Below the pieces are notes generated by a model that saw only the letters and a program-made list of their open reading frames with translations, was not told the origin of the DNA and did no database searches. A stretch of DNA of 64,000 bases from an uncultured Paracoccus sp. Its GTDB lineage: Bacteria; Pseudomonadota; Alphaproteobacteria; Rhodobacterales; Rhodobacteraceae. Where the stretch lies: positions 1-64,000 of the forward strand of contig NZ_CALMYP010000032.1 in the NCBI RefSeq assembly GCF_937873615.1, given 5' to 3'. Made by a program: the position numbers and the translations under genes. Shown one piece after another: positions 30,610 to 39,542 of the stretch (the first letter of the stretch is position 1; the number at the start of each line of letters is the position of its first letter).

Positions 30610-31724
30610 ACGCGCATCGGCATGACGACATAGACCGCCGACGGGTCGGTGCCCTCGCGGATCAGCGCCGCATCGCCCGAGCCGTTGAACATGAAGACGG
30701 CATTCTCGCGGTCGATCTGGGCGGCAATTTCCTGAAGGTATTTGGCGTTGAAGCCGATCTCCAGCGGGTCGTCGCCGTAAGCCACGGCCAGTTCCTCATC
30801 CGCCGTGCCGGCATCGGGCGCGTTCACCGACAGGACCAGCCGGTCGAGTTCCAGCGCCAGCTTCACGGCGCGCGAACGCTCGCTGCTGACGGTGGCGACG
30901 CGGTCGACGGCGCGGGCGAAATCCTTGGCATCGACTTCCAGCTTGCGGGAATTGCCGGCGGGAATGACGCGGGTGTAATCGGGGAAGGTTCCGTCGATCA
31001 CCTTCGAGGTCAGCGTGATCGTCGGCGTGGCGAAACGCACCTTGGTCTCGCTGACCGACACCGCGATCTGGGCCTCGTCATCCTCCAGCAGCTTGCGCAG
31101 CTCGGCCACGGTCTTTCGGGGCACGATCACGCCGGGCATCTCGGCCGCGCCTTCGGGCAGGGTGGCGTCGATCCGCGCCAGCCGATGGCCATCGGTGGCC
31201 ACGCAGCGCAGCGCCCGGCCCTCCTCGGAATCGGCCACATGCATATAGACGCCGTTCAGGTAATAGCGCGTCTCCTCGTTGGAGATGGCGAATTTCGACT
31301 TGTCGAACAACCGGCGCAGCACCGGCGCGGGTGCGGCGAAATTGGCGGTATATTCGGCATTGGCCATGACCGGGAAATCCTCGGTCGGCAGCGTCGCCAG
31401 GGTGAAGTTCGACCGCCCCGCCTGCACCGTCAGCCGGTCATTGGCACCGTCGACGGCAATCGTCACCAGCGAACCGTCGGGCAGCTTTCGCGCGATCTCG
31501 TTCAGCATCTGGGCCGAGACGGTCGTCGCGCCCGGGCGCTCGACATGGGCTGCGGTCTTGTCCACCACCTCGGTATCGAGATCGGTGGCGCGGAAGCTGA
31601 CGCCGTCGGGCGTGGCCTCGATCTGCACATTGGCGAGGATCGGAATGGTGTGGCGGCGTTCGACCACCGACCCCGCTTGCGCCACGGCTTTCACCAGATC
31701 GGCCCGTTCGATCGAGAATTTCAT
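30606..31724 (-). CDS. dnaN: DNA polymerase III beta sliding clamp
   Basis: 372 aa, full length, starting MKFSIERADLVKAVAQAGSV. The three repeated clamp domains are spaced normally. The C-terminus ends AVYVVMPMRV, the MPMR motif at the hydrophobic peptide-binding pocket. It forms the ring that holds the replicative polymerase and other factors on DNA. It overlaps recF by four bases, and 118 bases separate it from dnaA. That gap holds a strong hairpin that may lower read-through from dnaA. Confidence 0.98.
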   Translation of the reverse strand: MKFSIERADLVKAVAQAGSVVERRHTIPILANVQIEATPDGVSFRATDLDTEVVDKTAAHVERPGATTVSAQMLNEIARKLPDGSLVTIAVDGANDRLTVQAGRSNFTLATLPTEDFPVMANAEYTANFAAPAPVLRRLFDKSKFAISNEETRYYLNGVYMHVADSEEGRALRCVATDGHRLARIDATLPEGAAEMPGVIVPRKTVAELRKLLEDDEAQIAVSVSETKVRFATPTITLTSKVIDGTFPDYTRVIPAGNSRKLEVDAKDFARAVDRVATVSSERSRAVKLALELDRLVLSVNAPDAGTADEELAVAYGDDPLEIGFNAKYLQEIAAQIDRENAVFMFNGSGDAALIREGTDPSAVYVVMPMRV

Positions 31725-31776
31725 AACCAGTCCCCTGTCATGCGCGCGTCGGTCTTGCGCACGTTACGGCGCATCG

Positions 31777-31799
31777 AAACCGGCCCGTCGGGCCGGTTT
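31777..31799. terminator. Strong hairpin between dnaA and dnaN, possible attenuator
   Basis: AAACCGGCCC and GGGCCGGTTT form a perfect 10-bp stem around GTC. The A/T flanks give a short TTT on the exit side in either direction. On the minus strand it would sit after the dnaA stop and before dnaN, with only three T residues following. It is best viewed as a partial terminator or mRNA-processing site. Confidence 0.5.
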
Positions 31800-31842
31800 G
31801 CCGAATGTCATTAAAAACGCCGCCGGAATCAAGCCTTGGCGA

Positions 31843-33198
31843 TCAGGCTTCCAGCGCGCGGCGCAGAAGCTGCACGTCTTCGGCCAGACCGTGATCGTCG
31901 GCGCAAAGCTCCTCGATCTTGCGGACGCCGTGCATGATGGTGGTGTGATCGCGCCCGCCGAAGCGCCGGCCGATTTCCGGCAGGCTGCGCGTGGTCATCT
32001 GCTTGGCCAGATACATCGCCACCTGACGCGGCCGGGCAATGGTGCGCACCCGCTTCTGCCCGACCAGATCCGCCAGCTTGATGTTGTAATGCTCGGCCAC
32101 GCGGCGCTGGATATCCTCGATGGACAGTTTCCGGTCCGAGGCGCGCAGGATATCGGCCAGACAATCCTGCGTCAGCTCCATGTCGATCTTGCGCCCGACC
32201 AGGCTGGCAAAGGCGAACAGCCGCTGCAGCGCGCCTTCCAGCACCCGCACGTTCGAGGTGATCCGATGGGCGAGGAATTCCAGCACGCCCGGCTCGATGC
32301 AGAGGCCGGCATATTGGGCGCGGAAGGCATCGGTCTTGGTCTGCAGGATACCCAGACGCAATTCGTAATCGGTCGGATGCAGGTCGACGACCAGACCGCA
32401 TTGCAGGCGCGACTTGATGCGGTCTTCCAGATCCTTGATCTCGCCCGGGGCGCGGTCGGCGGAAATGACGATCTGCTTGCCCTGATCGACAAGCGCGTTG
32501 AAGGTGTGGAAAAATTCCTCCTGCGTCGATTCCTTGCCGGCGATGAACTGCACGTCATCGACCATCAGCACCTCGACAGTGCGGAACATTTCCTTGAAAT
32601 CCATCACCGTGCGCTCGCGCAGCGCCTGCACGAAGCGATACATGAACTGCTCGGCCGAAAGATAGAGCACGCGCGCCTCGGGGCGGCGGGCGCGCATGTC
32701 GCTGGCGATGGCATGCATCAGGTGCGTCTTGCCGAGGCCGACGCCGCCGTAAAGGAACAGCGGGTTGAAGGTCACCGGGCCGCCTTCGGCGACGCGGCGG
32801 GCGGCGGCATGGGCCAACTCATTCGGCTTGCCGACAACGAAATTGTCGAAGGTGAAACGCGCATCCAGCGGCGCCGACATGTCCTGCTCGGCCGGGCTGC
32901 GGGCCGCGGCGGGCTGTGCCGCAGCTGCGGGCTTGCGCGCGGTGGTGGCGGCGCGGCGCGGCGCGGCGACCTGAAAGCTGAGCCGCCCGATGCTGGCGCC
33001 GGCCTCGATCAGGGCGTCACGAATCGCCTCGGCGTAATGACGCTGCACCCAGTCCGAGATGAAACGCGTCGGCGTGGTGATCAGTGCCTCGCCCGATTCG
33101 ATGCCGGTCAGCGCCAGAGGCGCGATCCAGGCGGTGTGGTTGTTGCTGCCGATCCTGTCCCGAAGTGCGTCACTGGCCCGATCCCAAAGGTCTTTCAT
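31843..33198 (-). CDS. dnaA: Chromosomal replication initiator DnaA
   Basis: 451 aa from MKDLWDRASDALRDRIG. An upstream in-frame start adds 22 residues lacking family similarity. Domain I is residues 1-75, followed by a short Ala-rich linker. The AAA+ domain has Walker A GGVGLGKTHL (151-160) and Walker B VEVLMVDDVQFI. Domain IV ends in the helix-turn-helix with GRDHTTIMHGVRKI, which binds DnaA boxes. It opens the chromosome origin. Its transcript starts within a 511-base leader region shared with rpsT on the same strand. A hairpin separates it from dnaN downstream. Confidence 0.98.
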   Translation of the reverse strand: MKDLWDRASDALRDRIGSNNHTAWIAPLALTGIESGEALITTPTRFISDWVQRHYAEAIRDALIEAGASIGRLSFQVAAPRRAATTARKPAAAAQPAAARSPAEQDMSAPLDARFTFDNFVVGKPNELAHAAARRVAEGGPVTFNPLFLYGGVGLGKTHLMHAIASDMRARRPEARVLYLSAEQFMYRFVQALRERTVMDFKEMFRTVEVLMVDDVQFIAGKESTQEEFFHTFNALVDQGKQIVISADRAPGEIKDLEDRIKSRLQCGLVVDLHPTDYELRLGILQTKTDAFRAQYAGLCIEPGVLEFLAHRITSNVRVLEGALQRLFAFASLVGRKIDMELTQDCLADILRASDRKLSIEDIQRRVAEHYNIKLADLVGQKRVRTIARPRQVAMYLAKQMTTRSLPEIGRRFGGRDHTTIMHGVRKIEELCADDHGLAEDVQLLRRALEA

Positions 33199-33279
33199 TC
33201 TTGTTATCTCTTCGTCTTGTCCCCAATTCCGGCCGCTGGGCGGCACGGGCAAGTCACGACGCAAAAGGGGCCGACCTCC

Positions 33280-33314
33280 GACAGGCCTGGCAGCATGATG
33301 CCACCTCGCCTGTC
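33280..33314. promoter_or_regulatory. Nested palindrome in the dnaA leader
   Basis: The inner 16-mer TGGCAGCATGATGCCA (33288-33303) is a palindrome with a single mismatched pair. It is flanked by outer arms GACAGGC (33280-33286) and GCCTGTC (33308-33314). It lies about 85-115 bases upstream of the dnaA ATG. The symmetry and position suggest an operator for a dimeric regulator of dnaA. Confidence 0.45.
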
Positions 33315-33637
33315 AGGCCGGGACGCGTTTTGCCAATGATGCAGAAGGATGGCAGCCCCTGCATTATCAGCCACAGACCGTTGTTCGGTCATTTTTGAAT
33401 TGCTGTCCTCGGACCGGTGGCAGAACCGATCCGGGTGCAACTTCCCCCAAGGCGACGTGAATCGCAGGGACGAAGTTAGCCGCGATCACGAGCCTGTCGC
33501 AACTGATCTTCGCGCTTGACAGAAACTTCGTCGGAACGAATCCGGGACGCCTGTCTGCCGGCCGTCACAAAGCCGTCGCAAATCCAGTGGCTTGTCCGAA
33601 CTTATTGAAAATTCATGGCATTGGAGACATAAAAATG

Positions 33638-33669
33638 CGCAAGGGCGCATCCTCGGATGCGCCCTTGCG
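33638..33669 (-). terminator. Intrinsic terminator of rpsT
   Basis: Perfect 14-bp stem CGCAAGGGCGCATC / GATGCGCCCTTGCG around a four-base loop. On the minus strand it is followed by GCATTTTTATG, giving a T5 run. It lies 40 bases after the rpsT stop and isolates rpsT from dnaA, which is on the same strand. Confidence 0.9.
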
Positions 33670-33709
33670 TCAACTTGCAGCCTGAGATTGAACTTCGTTC
33701 AGACCAGCA

Positions 33710-33979
33710 TCACTTGGAGGCGACGGCCTTCACGCGCGAGGCCAGGCGCGAGATTTTCCGCGAGGCGGTGTTCTTGTGATAGACGCCCTTGGTGACGCCG
33801 CGCATCAGTTCGGGCTGGGCAGCCTGAAGGGCGGCCTTGGCGGCATCGGCATCGCCCGAGGCAATGGCTTCCTCGACCTTGCGCAGATAGGTGCGAATGC
33901 GCGAGCGGCGGGCCTTGTTGACTTCGGTGCGGCGCTCGATCTGGCGGGCGCGTTTCTTGGATTGGGGCGTATTGGCCAT
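33710..33979 (-). CDS. rpsT: 30S ribosomal protein S20
   Basis: 89 aa from the ATG at 33979; the open frame extends 18 codons upstream without family similarity. The Lys/Arg-rich start [20 protein letters not shown] is the S20 signature, and the C-terminus [20 protein letters not shown] is typical. It binds the 5' domain of 16S rRNA early in 30S assembly. Placement directly upstream of dnaA on the same strand is common in Alphaproteobacteria. A strong terminator follows. Confidence 0.98.
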   Translation of the reverse strand: MANTPQSKKRARQIERRTEVNKARRSRIRTYLRKVEEAIASGDADAAKAALQAAQPELMRGVTKGVYHKNTASRKISRLASRVKAVASK

Positions 33980-34031
33980 GGGTGCGGTCCTGTCTGTTCT
34001 TCGAATGTCGATTACGCAAAAGCCCCATGGC

Positions 34032-34050
34032 ACCGTCCGGGTCGGACGGT
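34032..34050. other. Inverted repeat upstream of rpsT
   Basis: ACCGTCCG and CGGACGGT form a perfect 8-bp stem with a three-base loop, 53 bases before the rpsT start codon on the minus strand. It may be part of an rpsT leader or a second terminator for the enoyl-CoA hydratase gene. No T-run of note follows. Confidence 0.35.
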
Positions 34051-34087
34051 CATGATTCTTGCCTTAAGCGGGCCCACGCGCATGTAA

Positions 34088-34112
34088 GCCCGGGCCTATA
34101 CAGGCGCCGGGC
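34088..34112 (-). terminator. Probable terminator after the enoyl-CoA hydratase gene
   Basis: A 10-bp stem with one bulged G: GCCCGG-GCCT pairs with AGGC-G-CCGGGC around an ATAC loop. It begins 17 bases after the stop codon on the minus strand. The following TTACAT is only weakly T-rich, so efficiency is uncertain. Confidence 0.4.
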
Positions 34113-34129
34113 CGGAAAGCCAAGCGGAA

Positions 34130-34906
34130 TCAGCGATCGCGGAACTGCGGCTCGCGCTTTTCCAGGAAGGCGGCCATGCCTTCCTTCTGATCCTCGGTCG
34201 CGAAAAGCGAATGGAACAGCCGACGCTCGAACTGCAGGCCTTCGCGCAGCGTCGTTTCATAGCTGCGGTTGACGGCCTCTTTCGCGGCCTTGACGGCGAC
34301 CTGCGATTTCTCGGCGATCTTGCGGGCGATGGCCATGGTCTCGGGCAGCAGTTTCGCCGCTGGCACGACACGGCTGACAAGGCCCGAACGCTCGGCCTCC
34401 TCGGCATCCATGAAGCGGCCGGTCAGGTTCATGTCCATGGCCTTGGACTTGCCGACGAAGCGGGTCAGGCGTTGCGTGCCGCCAATGCCGGGAATGACGC
34501 CCAGATTGATCTCGGGCTGGCCGAATTTTGCATTATCGGCGCAGATGATGAAATCGCAGGCCATGGCCAGTTCGGCCCCGCCGCCAAGCGCATAGCCCGA
34601 AACCGCCGCGATGATCGGCTTGCGGATCGCCAGGATCGCCTCGGTCGGTGCGGTGAACAGGTCTTCCTCGAAAACGGTCGCGAAGGTCTTCTGCGACATC
34701 TCCTTGATATCGGCACCGGCGGCAAAGGCCTTCTCGCTGCCGGTGACGACGATGCAGCGCACCTTGTCATTGTGATCGGCATCGGCAAGCGCAGCCGTCA
34801 ACTCGGCCAGCAACCCGGTATTCAGCGCATTCAGCGCGTCGGGTCGGTTCAGCCGGATCAGCGCAACGTAATCGGTGATCTCGACGGTGATGTTCTGGTA
34901 ACCCAT
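34130..34906 (-). CDS. Enoyl-CoA hydratase
   Basis: 258 aa from the ATG at 34906, preceded by AAGGGA; the frame extends five codons further. Crotonase fold: [20 protein letters not shown] (about residues 61-80) forms the oxyanion-hole region. [20 protein letters not shown] (about 105-124) carries one catalytic Glu, and [20 protein letters not shown] (about 133-152) the second. Both glutamates are present, so hydratase activity is expected. It hydrates trans-2-enoyl-CoA in beta-oxidation or a related catabolic pathway. It resembles the broad FadB1/PaaF type and stands alone, so a specific pathway cannot be assigned. Confidence 0.92.
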   Translation of the reverse strand: MGYQNITVEITDYVALIRLNRPDALNALNTGLLAELTAALADADHNDKVRCIVVTGSEKAFAAGADIKEMSQKTFATVFEEDLFTAPTEAILAIRKPIIAAVSGYALGGGAELAMACDFIICADNAKFGQPEINLGVIPGIGGTQRLTRFVGKSKAMDMNLTGRFMDAEEAERSGLVSRVVPAAKLLPETMAIARKIAEKSQVAVKAAKEAVNRSYETTLREGLQFERRLFHSLFATEDQKEGMAAFLEKREPQFRDR

Positions 34907-34981
34907 GGGGCATCCCTTCACGGTTGCGGATCGCCATGTCCTAACAAAGCCGTGAGCGGCTGGCCAGACTCCGTTGCCGCA

Positions 34982-35824
34982 CTAGTGCTGGCAGGTCGGA
35001 CAGAAGAAGCTTGAACGTCCCGATTGCACGATGCGCCGCACCGTGCCGGCGCAACCCGGGCGCGGACAGGGCGCGCCCTCGCGGTCATAGACGCGGAAAC
35101 TGTGCTGGAAATAGCCCAGTTCCCCCGTCGCCTGCCGGTGATCGCGCAGGGAAGAGCCGCCGGCGGCAATGGCCTCGGTCAGCACATCCTTGATCTGGCG
35201 GGCCAGATCGTCCAGCCGCGCCCGCCCGATTCGCCCGGCAGTCCGGCGCGGGTCGATGCCGGCGCGGTGCAGCGCCTCCGAGACATAGATATTGCCCAGA
35301 CCCGCCACATTGCGCTGATCCAGCAGCGCCGCCTTGACCGGCGCCCGCCGCCCCTCGAAGGCGCGGGCCAGTGTCTCGCCCGAAAATGCCGCCTCCAGCG
35401 GTTCCGGCCCGAGCCCGTCCAGCAGGGGCGAGCTGTCGTCGCGGATCAGGTCCACCATGCCGAATCGCCTTGCATCGTTCAGCGTGATCCTTGTGCCGGC
35501 CTCGGTTTCCCAGATCACATGGTCATGCTGCGGCAGGATCGCGGGGTCGCGGTGGAAATCGCCCACACCCTGCCCCTCGATCACGATCCGCCCCGACATG
35601 CCCAGATGGATCAGGATCGAGGCCTCGCGGTCCAGATCCAGCAGCACATATTTCGACCGACGGCGCAGCCCGGTCACCGTGGCCCCGGTCGCCACCTGCA
35701 CCAGATCGGCCGGGAATTTCCAGCGCAGCCCGTCGCGGTTCAGCACCAGCCGGGCGATGCGCTGCCCCTGCAGATGCGGCTCCAGACCACGGCGGACCGT
35801 CTCGACTTCGGGCAGTTCTGGCAT
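34982..35824 (-). CDS. mutM: Formamidopyrimidine-DNA glycosylase
   Basis: 280 aa from [20 protein letters not shown] at 35824. Pro2 and Glu3 are the catalytic N-terminus after Met removal, so this start is certain. The conserved lysine in [10 protein letters not shown] and the C-terminal zinc finger (CPRPGCAG followed by FFCPTC) are present. It removes oxidised purines such as 8-oxoguanine and nicks the abasic site. Divergent from ubiE with a 76-base shared upstream region. Confidence 0.97.
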   Translation of the reverse strand: MPELPEVETVRRGLEPHLQGQRIARLVLNRDGLRWKFPADLVQVATGATVTGLRRRSKYVLLDLDREASILIHLGMSGRIVIEGQGVGDFHRDPAILPQHDHVIWETEAGTRITLNDARRFGMVDLIRDDSSPLLDGLGPEPLEAAFSGETLARAFEGRRAPVKAALLDQRNVAGLGNIYVSEALHRAGIDPRRTAGRIGRARLDDLARQIKDVLTEAIAAGGSSLRDHRQATGELGYFQHSFRVYDREGAPCPRPGCAGTVRRIVQSGRSSFFCPTCQH

Positions 35825-35900
35825 CTTCGTCGCTTTCGTCGCATTGTGGCCGCGCGGGATCACCCTTAACTGTGCCCCGGGATTCAGAACGGCAAGTAGA

Positions 35901-36644
35901 ATGAGCGACAGGCAGACCCATTTCGGCTTTCAGACTGTGGACGAGGACGCGAAAGCGGGCATGGTCCATGGCGTGTTTTCGCGCGTGGCCTCGCGTTATG
36001 ACGTGATGAACGACCTGATGAGCGCGGGCATCCACCGGATCTGGAAGAACGCGATGATGGACTGGCTGGCGCCGCGCGACGGCCAGCAGCTTCTGGATGT
36101 CGCGGGCGGCACCGGCGATATCGCCTTCCGCTTTCTGGACCGCGCGCCAAAGGCCCGCGTCACCGTCTGCGACATGACCGAATCGATGCTGATCGAGGGT
36201 CGCAAGCGGGCCGAGGCCGAGGCCCTAGCCCAACGCCTGTCATGGGTCACGGGCGATGCCATGGCCCTGCCCTTCGCCGATGACAGCTTCGACCGCTATA
36301 CGATCAGCTTCGGCATCCGCAATGTCACCCGCATCCCCGATGCCTTGGCCGAGGCCTTCCGCGTCCTGCGCCCCGGCGGGCGGCTGATGGTGCTGGAATT
36401 TTCGCAGTTGCCGGTACCGGCGATGCAATGGGCCTATGACCGCTACAGCTTCAACGTCATCCCGGCGCTTGGCCAGATGGTCGCCAATGACCGCGACAGC
36501 TATCAGTATCTGGTCGAATCGATCCGCCGCTTCCCCGATCAGGACACCTTCGCCGGCCTGATCCGCGATGCCGGGTTCGAACGCGTGCAATATCGCAACC
36601 TCTCCATGGGCATCGCCGCGCTGCATTCGGGCTGGAAGCTGTAA
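35901..36644 (+). CDS. ubiE: Ubiquinone/menaquinone biosynthesis C-methyltransferase
   Basis: 247 aa. The ATG at 35901 opens [23 protein letters not shown]-binding motif I is [15 protein letters not shown] (about residues 65-79). [20 protein letters not shown] (about 31-50) and the [17 protein letters not shown] region are UbiE-specific. It C-methylates the quinone ring precursor in ubiquinone synthesis. The stop is one base from the ubiB ATG, so the two are coupled. Menaquinone use is not implied by the neighbours. Confidence 0.96.
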   Translation: MSDRQTHFGFQTVDEDAKAGMVHGVFSRVASRYDVMNDLMSAGIHRIWKNAMMDWLAPRDGQQLLDVAGGTGDIAFRFLDRAPKARVTVCDMTESMLIEGRKRAEAEALAQRLSWVTGDAMALPFADDSFDRYTISFGIRNVTRIPDALAEAFRVLRPGGRLMVLEFSQLPVPAMQWAYDRYSFNVIPALGQMVANDRDSYQYLVESIRRFPDQDTFAGLIRDAGFERVQYRNLSMGIAALHSGWKL

Positions 36645-36645
36645 C

Positions 36646-38181
36646 ATGCGCGGCCCGCACAATATCTGGCGCCTGATCCGCACCGGCGCCACCTTCGAGC
36701 GCACCGGCGCCATGGGCGTGGCGCTCGACGCCATGCAGGCGCCGCGCAATGTCCGTATCGCCGCCCGGGTGCTGGGCTGGCCGTTCCGCTGGCTGGGTTA
36801 CAAGGGCGATCCCTCGCTGCCGCCGGTGACGCGCGCCATCACCGCGCTCGGCCCCGCCTATATCAAGTTCGGCCAGATCCTCTCGACCCGGCCCGATGTG
36901 GTCGGCGTCGAGCTGGCCGACCAGCTTTCCTATCTTCAGGACAAGCTGCCGCCCTTCCCGACCGATCAGGCCAAGGCGATGATCGAGGCCGATCTGGGTC
37001 AGCCGCTGGACGACATGTTCAGCGAGTTTTCCGAACCCGTCGCCGCCGCCTCCATCGCGCAGGTCCATCGCGCGCGCCGCGCCGCGACCGGCCACGAGGT
37101 CGCGGTGAAGGTGCTGCGCCCCAATATCGCCAGCGCCTTCAGCCGCGACATCGACGCCTTCCATTTCGGCGCCGACATGATCGAGGCGATCTCGCCCGCC
37201 ACCCGCCGCTTGCGCCCGAAGGACGTGGTCAGCCATTTCGAGGGCGTCGTGAATGGCGAGCTGGACCTGCGGCTTGAGGCCGCCTCGGCCTCGCTTTTCG
37301 CCGAGAACACCCGCGACGATGCGCATTTCCAGGTCCCCGCCCCGCATTGGGAACAGACCTCGCGCCGGGTGCTGACCTCTGACTGGGCCGAGGGCATCCC
37401 GCTTGGCGATGTGGCGGCGATCAGGGCGGCGGGGCATGACACCTCGGCGCTTGCGGAACGTATCCTCCAGCTTTTCCTCGCACACGCGCTGCGCGACGGT
37501 TTCTTCCACGGCGACATGCATCAGGGCAACCTGAAGGTGGCCGCGAATGGCGACCTGATCGCCTATGATTTCGGCATCATGGGCGAGATCGACGAATATA
37601 CCCGCCGCGTCTATGCCGAGATCCTGATGGGCTTCATCCGCCGCGATTACGACGCCCTCGCCCGCGTCCATTTCGAGGCCGGATACGTCCCCCGCGACCG
37701 CGACCCCGCCGCCTTCGCCCGTGCGCTCCGCGCCGTGGGCGAGCCGATCTTCGGCGCCGATGCAACGAAAATCTCGATGGCCAATCTTCTCGGTTACCTT
37801 TTCGAGGTGACCGAGCGTTTCGGGATGCAGACGCGCACGGAACTGATCCTGCTGCAGCGCACCATGGTCGTGGTCGAAGGCGTCGCCCGCTCTCTCGATC
37901 CGAACCTGAACATCTGGAACACGGCGAAGCCTGTGGTCGAACAGTATATCAAGGACAATCTCGGACCGCGGGCGATGATGTCGGACAGCAAGCAGATCCT
38001 GATGACCCTGCAACGCGCCATGCCGCTGATGCCGGCGCTGATCGAAGATGCACTCTGGCGCGCGCGCCAGCAGGCCGAGACCCCGAAGCGCCCGCCCGCG
38101 CACAAGTTCAACTGGCAATCCGCCGCCGCCGGGGCCGGCGTGACCGCCGCCATCGCCCTGATCGCGGCGGCGCTCTCCTAG
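36646..38181 (+). CDS. ubiB: Ubiquinone biosynthesis kinase-like protein
   Basis: 511 aa, starting one base after the ubiE stop. The ADCK/UbiB signature ALGPAYIKFGQILSTRPDVV (about residues 67-86) holds the KxGQ motif. An Ala-rich nucleotide loop lies near AAASIAQVHRA, and GFFHGDMHQGNLKVAANGDL and IAYDFGIMG supply the kinase-like catalytic and metal loops. The C-terminal hydrophobic segment (about 488-511) anchors it to the inner membrane. UbiB supports ubiquinone production, probably by ATP-dependent handling of lipid intermediates. It overlaps the convergent SH3 protein gene by four bases. Confidence 0.95.
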   Translation: MRGPHNIWRLIRTGATFERTGAMGVALDAMQAPRNVRIAARVLGWPFRWLGYKGDPSLPPVTRAITALGPAYIKFGQILSTRPDVVGVELADQLSYLQDKLPPFPTDQAKAMIEADLGQPLDDMFSEFSEPVAAASIAQVHRARRAATGHEVAVKVLRPNIASAFSRDIDAFHFGADMIEAISPATRRLRPKDVVSHFEGVVNGELDLRLEAASASLFAENTRDDAHFQVPAPHWEQTSRRVLTSDWAEGIPLGDVAAIRAAGHDTSALAERILQLFLAHALRDGFFHGDMHQGNLKVAANGDLIAYDFGIMGEIDEYTRRVYAEILMGFIRRDYDALARVHFEAGYVPRDRDPAAFARALRAVGEPIFGADATKISMANLLGYLFEVTERFGMQTRTELILLQRTMVVVEGVARSLDPNLNIWNTAKPVVEQYIKDNLGPRAMMSDSKQILMTLQRAMPLMPALIEDALWRARQQAETPKRPPAHKFNWQSAAAGAGVTAAIALIAAALS

Positions 38182-38804
38182 CGCGGCGGCGCGATCCGGC
38201 AGCAGCCGCGATACATGCGCGCCGGCTGGTCGCGGCTTTGCAGGATGACCGTGGCCTCCAGCCCGTAAGCCATGTCCGACATCCCGTCCGAGCATTGCTT
38301 CGGCGTCACGCTGGCCATCAGCAGGTCGTGGTCATCCTCGACCAGAATCGCGCGGCTGGGGTCGCGGAAGACGCCGCTGTCCAGAATTTGCGCGCCCGAC
38401 AGGGTGATGCGATGGTCCGGTTCTTCCCAGACCAGCCCGCCCTGGACCAACCGAAAGCCCCAGAACGGCTCGGTCCCGGCGCAGGAAAAGCCCTCGGGCA
38501 CGGTGCCGGCCTGCCAGACATCGCTGCGATAATTCAGGAAGCGCATCGCGACCCAGCCCGCGCGCTCGCCCGCATTCACCTGCCCCCAACGGCCCGATGC
38601 ATCCTGCGCCGTCACCTCCACCCCCGTCGCATCGGATGCCAGTACCCCGATAACAGGGGCCGAAACCGAGGGCGCCGCGCGGATATTCAGGATGTCGTCG
38701 GCGGCAACGCCCGCCACGTCGAACAGCGTCGGCAGAATATATTCCTGCGTCGCCGCTGCCGGGCCGGCGATCAGCAGCGCAATCAGGACCAGCGGTTTCA
38801 ACAT
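38178..38804 (-). CDS. Secreted SH3-domain protein with COG3650-like C-terminus
   Basis: 208 aa. A signal peptide is visible (residues 1-19, cleavage after AAA-T). An SH3b domain follows (about 20-90: DILNIRAAPSVSAPVIGVLA and GRWGQVNAGERAGWVAMRFL). The C-terminal domain contains FSCAGTEPFWGFRLVQGG and two further cysteine-bearing stretches, similar to COG3650-type periplasmic proteins. It is likely periplasmic and may bind peptidoglycan or a ligand; no enzymatic motif is evident. It is two bases from the VIT-family gene on the same strand. Function unknown. Confidence 0.6.
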   Translation of the reverse strand: MLKPLVLIALLIAGPAAATQEYILPTLFDVAGVAADDILNIRAAPSVSAPVIGVLASDATGVEVTAQDASGRWGQVNAGERAGWVAMRFLNYRSDVWQAGTVPEGFSCAGTEPFWGFRLVQGGLVWEEPDHRITLSGAQILDSGVFRDPSRAILVEDDHDLLMASVTPKQCSDGMSDMAYGLEATVILQSRDQPARMYRGCCRIAPPR

Positions 38805-38806
38805 GC

Positions 38807-39526
38807 TCAGCCGACCGAGACGCCGAATATCTTCCCGATCAACGCCGTGGCTGCCATGGCGATGGCACTCCAGAACAGGATGCGCAGGATCGGTCGCGTG
38901 GCCGGCGCACCGCCGGCCCGCGCGCCGATGGCGCCCAGCACGGTCAGCGCCAGCAGGGTGGCCACGAAGACCACCGGAATGATCAGGTTCTGCGGTGCCA
39001 GGATCGCCCCCGCAACCGGCAGCGCCGCGCCCGCCGCGAAGGCCGCCGCCGATGCCAGCGCCGCCTGCACCGGATTGGCGGTGTGGATCTCGCTCAGCCC
39101 CAACTCGTCGCGGACATGGGCGCCAAGCGCGTCATGTTCGGTCAACTCCTTCGCGACCAGCATGGCGGTGTCCTTCGACAGCCCGCGCTCCTCATAGATC
39201 TCGGCCAGTTCGGCCAGTTCGGTCTCGGGGTCATCCCGCAGCGCGACCCTTTCGCGCTCGATATCGGCCCGCTCGATATCCGACTGGCTGGAGACCGAGA
39301 CATATTCCCCCGCCGCCATCGACAGCGCCCCCGCCGTCATCCCCGCCAGCCCCGCCAGCAGGATCGCCGGTCGGTCCGAGCTTGCCGCCGCGATCCCCAC
39401 CAGCAGCGAGGCGGTCGAGACAATCCCGTCATTCGCCCCCAGCACCGCCGCCCGAAGCCAGCCGGAACGCGAGACGAAATGCGGCTCATCGGGATGGGCG
39501 GATGCGGCGTGGTCTTGGGAAGACAT
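38807..39526 (-). CDS. VIT1/CCC1 family membrane protein
   Basis: 239 aa. LRAAVLGANDGIVSTASLLV (about residues 24-43) and GMTAGALSMAAGEYVSVSSQ (about 62-81) are the two conserved helices of the VIT1/CCC1 family, which transports Fe2+ or Mn2+. A hydrophilic insert rich in Glu (about 83-145), DIERERVALRDDPETELAEL and onward, matches the cytosolic metal-binding segment. Three further hydrophobic segments end the protein. It probably exports or sequesters iron or manganese across the inner membrane. The metal is not determined by sequence. Confidence 0.85.
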   Translation of the reverse strand: MSSQDHAASAHPDEPHFVSRSGWLRAAVLGANDGIVSTASLLVGIAAASSDRPAILLAGLAGMTAGALSMAAGEYVSVSSQSDIERADIERERVALRDDPETELAELAEIYEERGLSKDTAMLVAKELTEHDALGAHVRDELGLSEIHTANPVQAALASAAAFAAGAALPVAGAILAPQNLIIPVVFVATLLALTVLGAIGARAGGAPATRPILRILFWSAIAMAATALIGKIFGVSVG

Positions 39527-39542
39527 GGGTATTCCTTTCCGG

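Larger units (their letters stand above)
33199..33709. other. 511-base non-coding region between dnaA and rpsT
   Basis: No credible gene. It holds the rpsT terminator (33638-33669), a palindrome within a larger dyad (33280-33314), and a second weaker dyad with ATGCAG (33339-33344) and CTGCAT (33359-33364). GANTC sites (GAATC) near 33459 and 33538 are possible CcrM methylation sites, at about chance density. I looked for DnaA boxes of the TTATCCACA type and found no clear cluster. Only TTATCAGCCACA near 33364 is vaguely similar. The region probably carries the dnaA promoter. Its identity as oriC is not supported by what I can see. Confidence 0.6.

Noticed and set aside
33459-33541. Two GANTC (CcrM) sites as cell-cycle control of dnaA
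   Set aside because: Two sites in about 500 bases is what chance predicts; neither sits at an identified promoter.
33199-33709. oriC between dnaA and rpsT
   Set aside because: No convincing cluster of DnaA boxes or AT-rich unwinding element was seen, so I list it only as non-coding.
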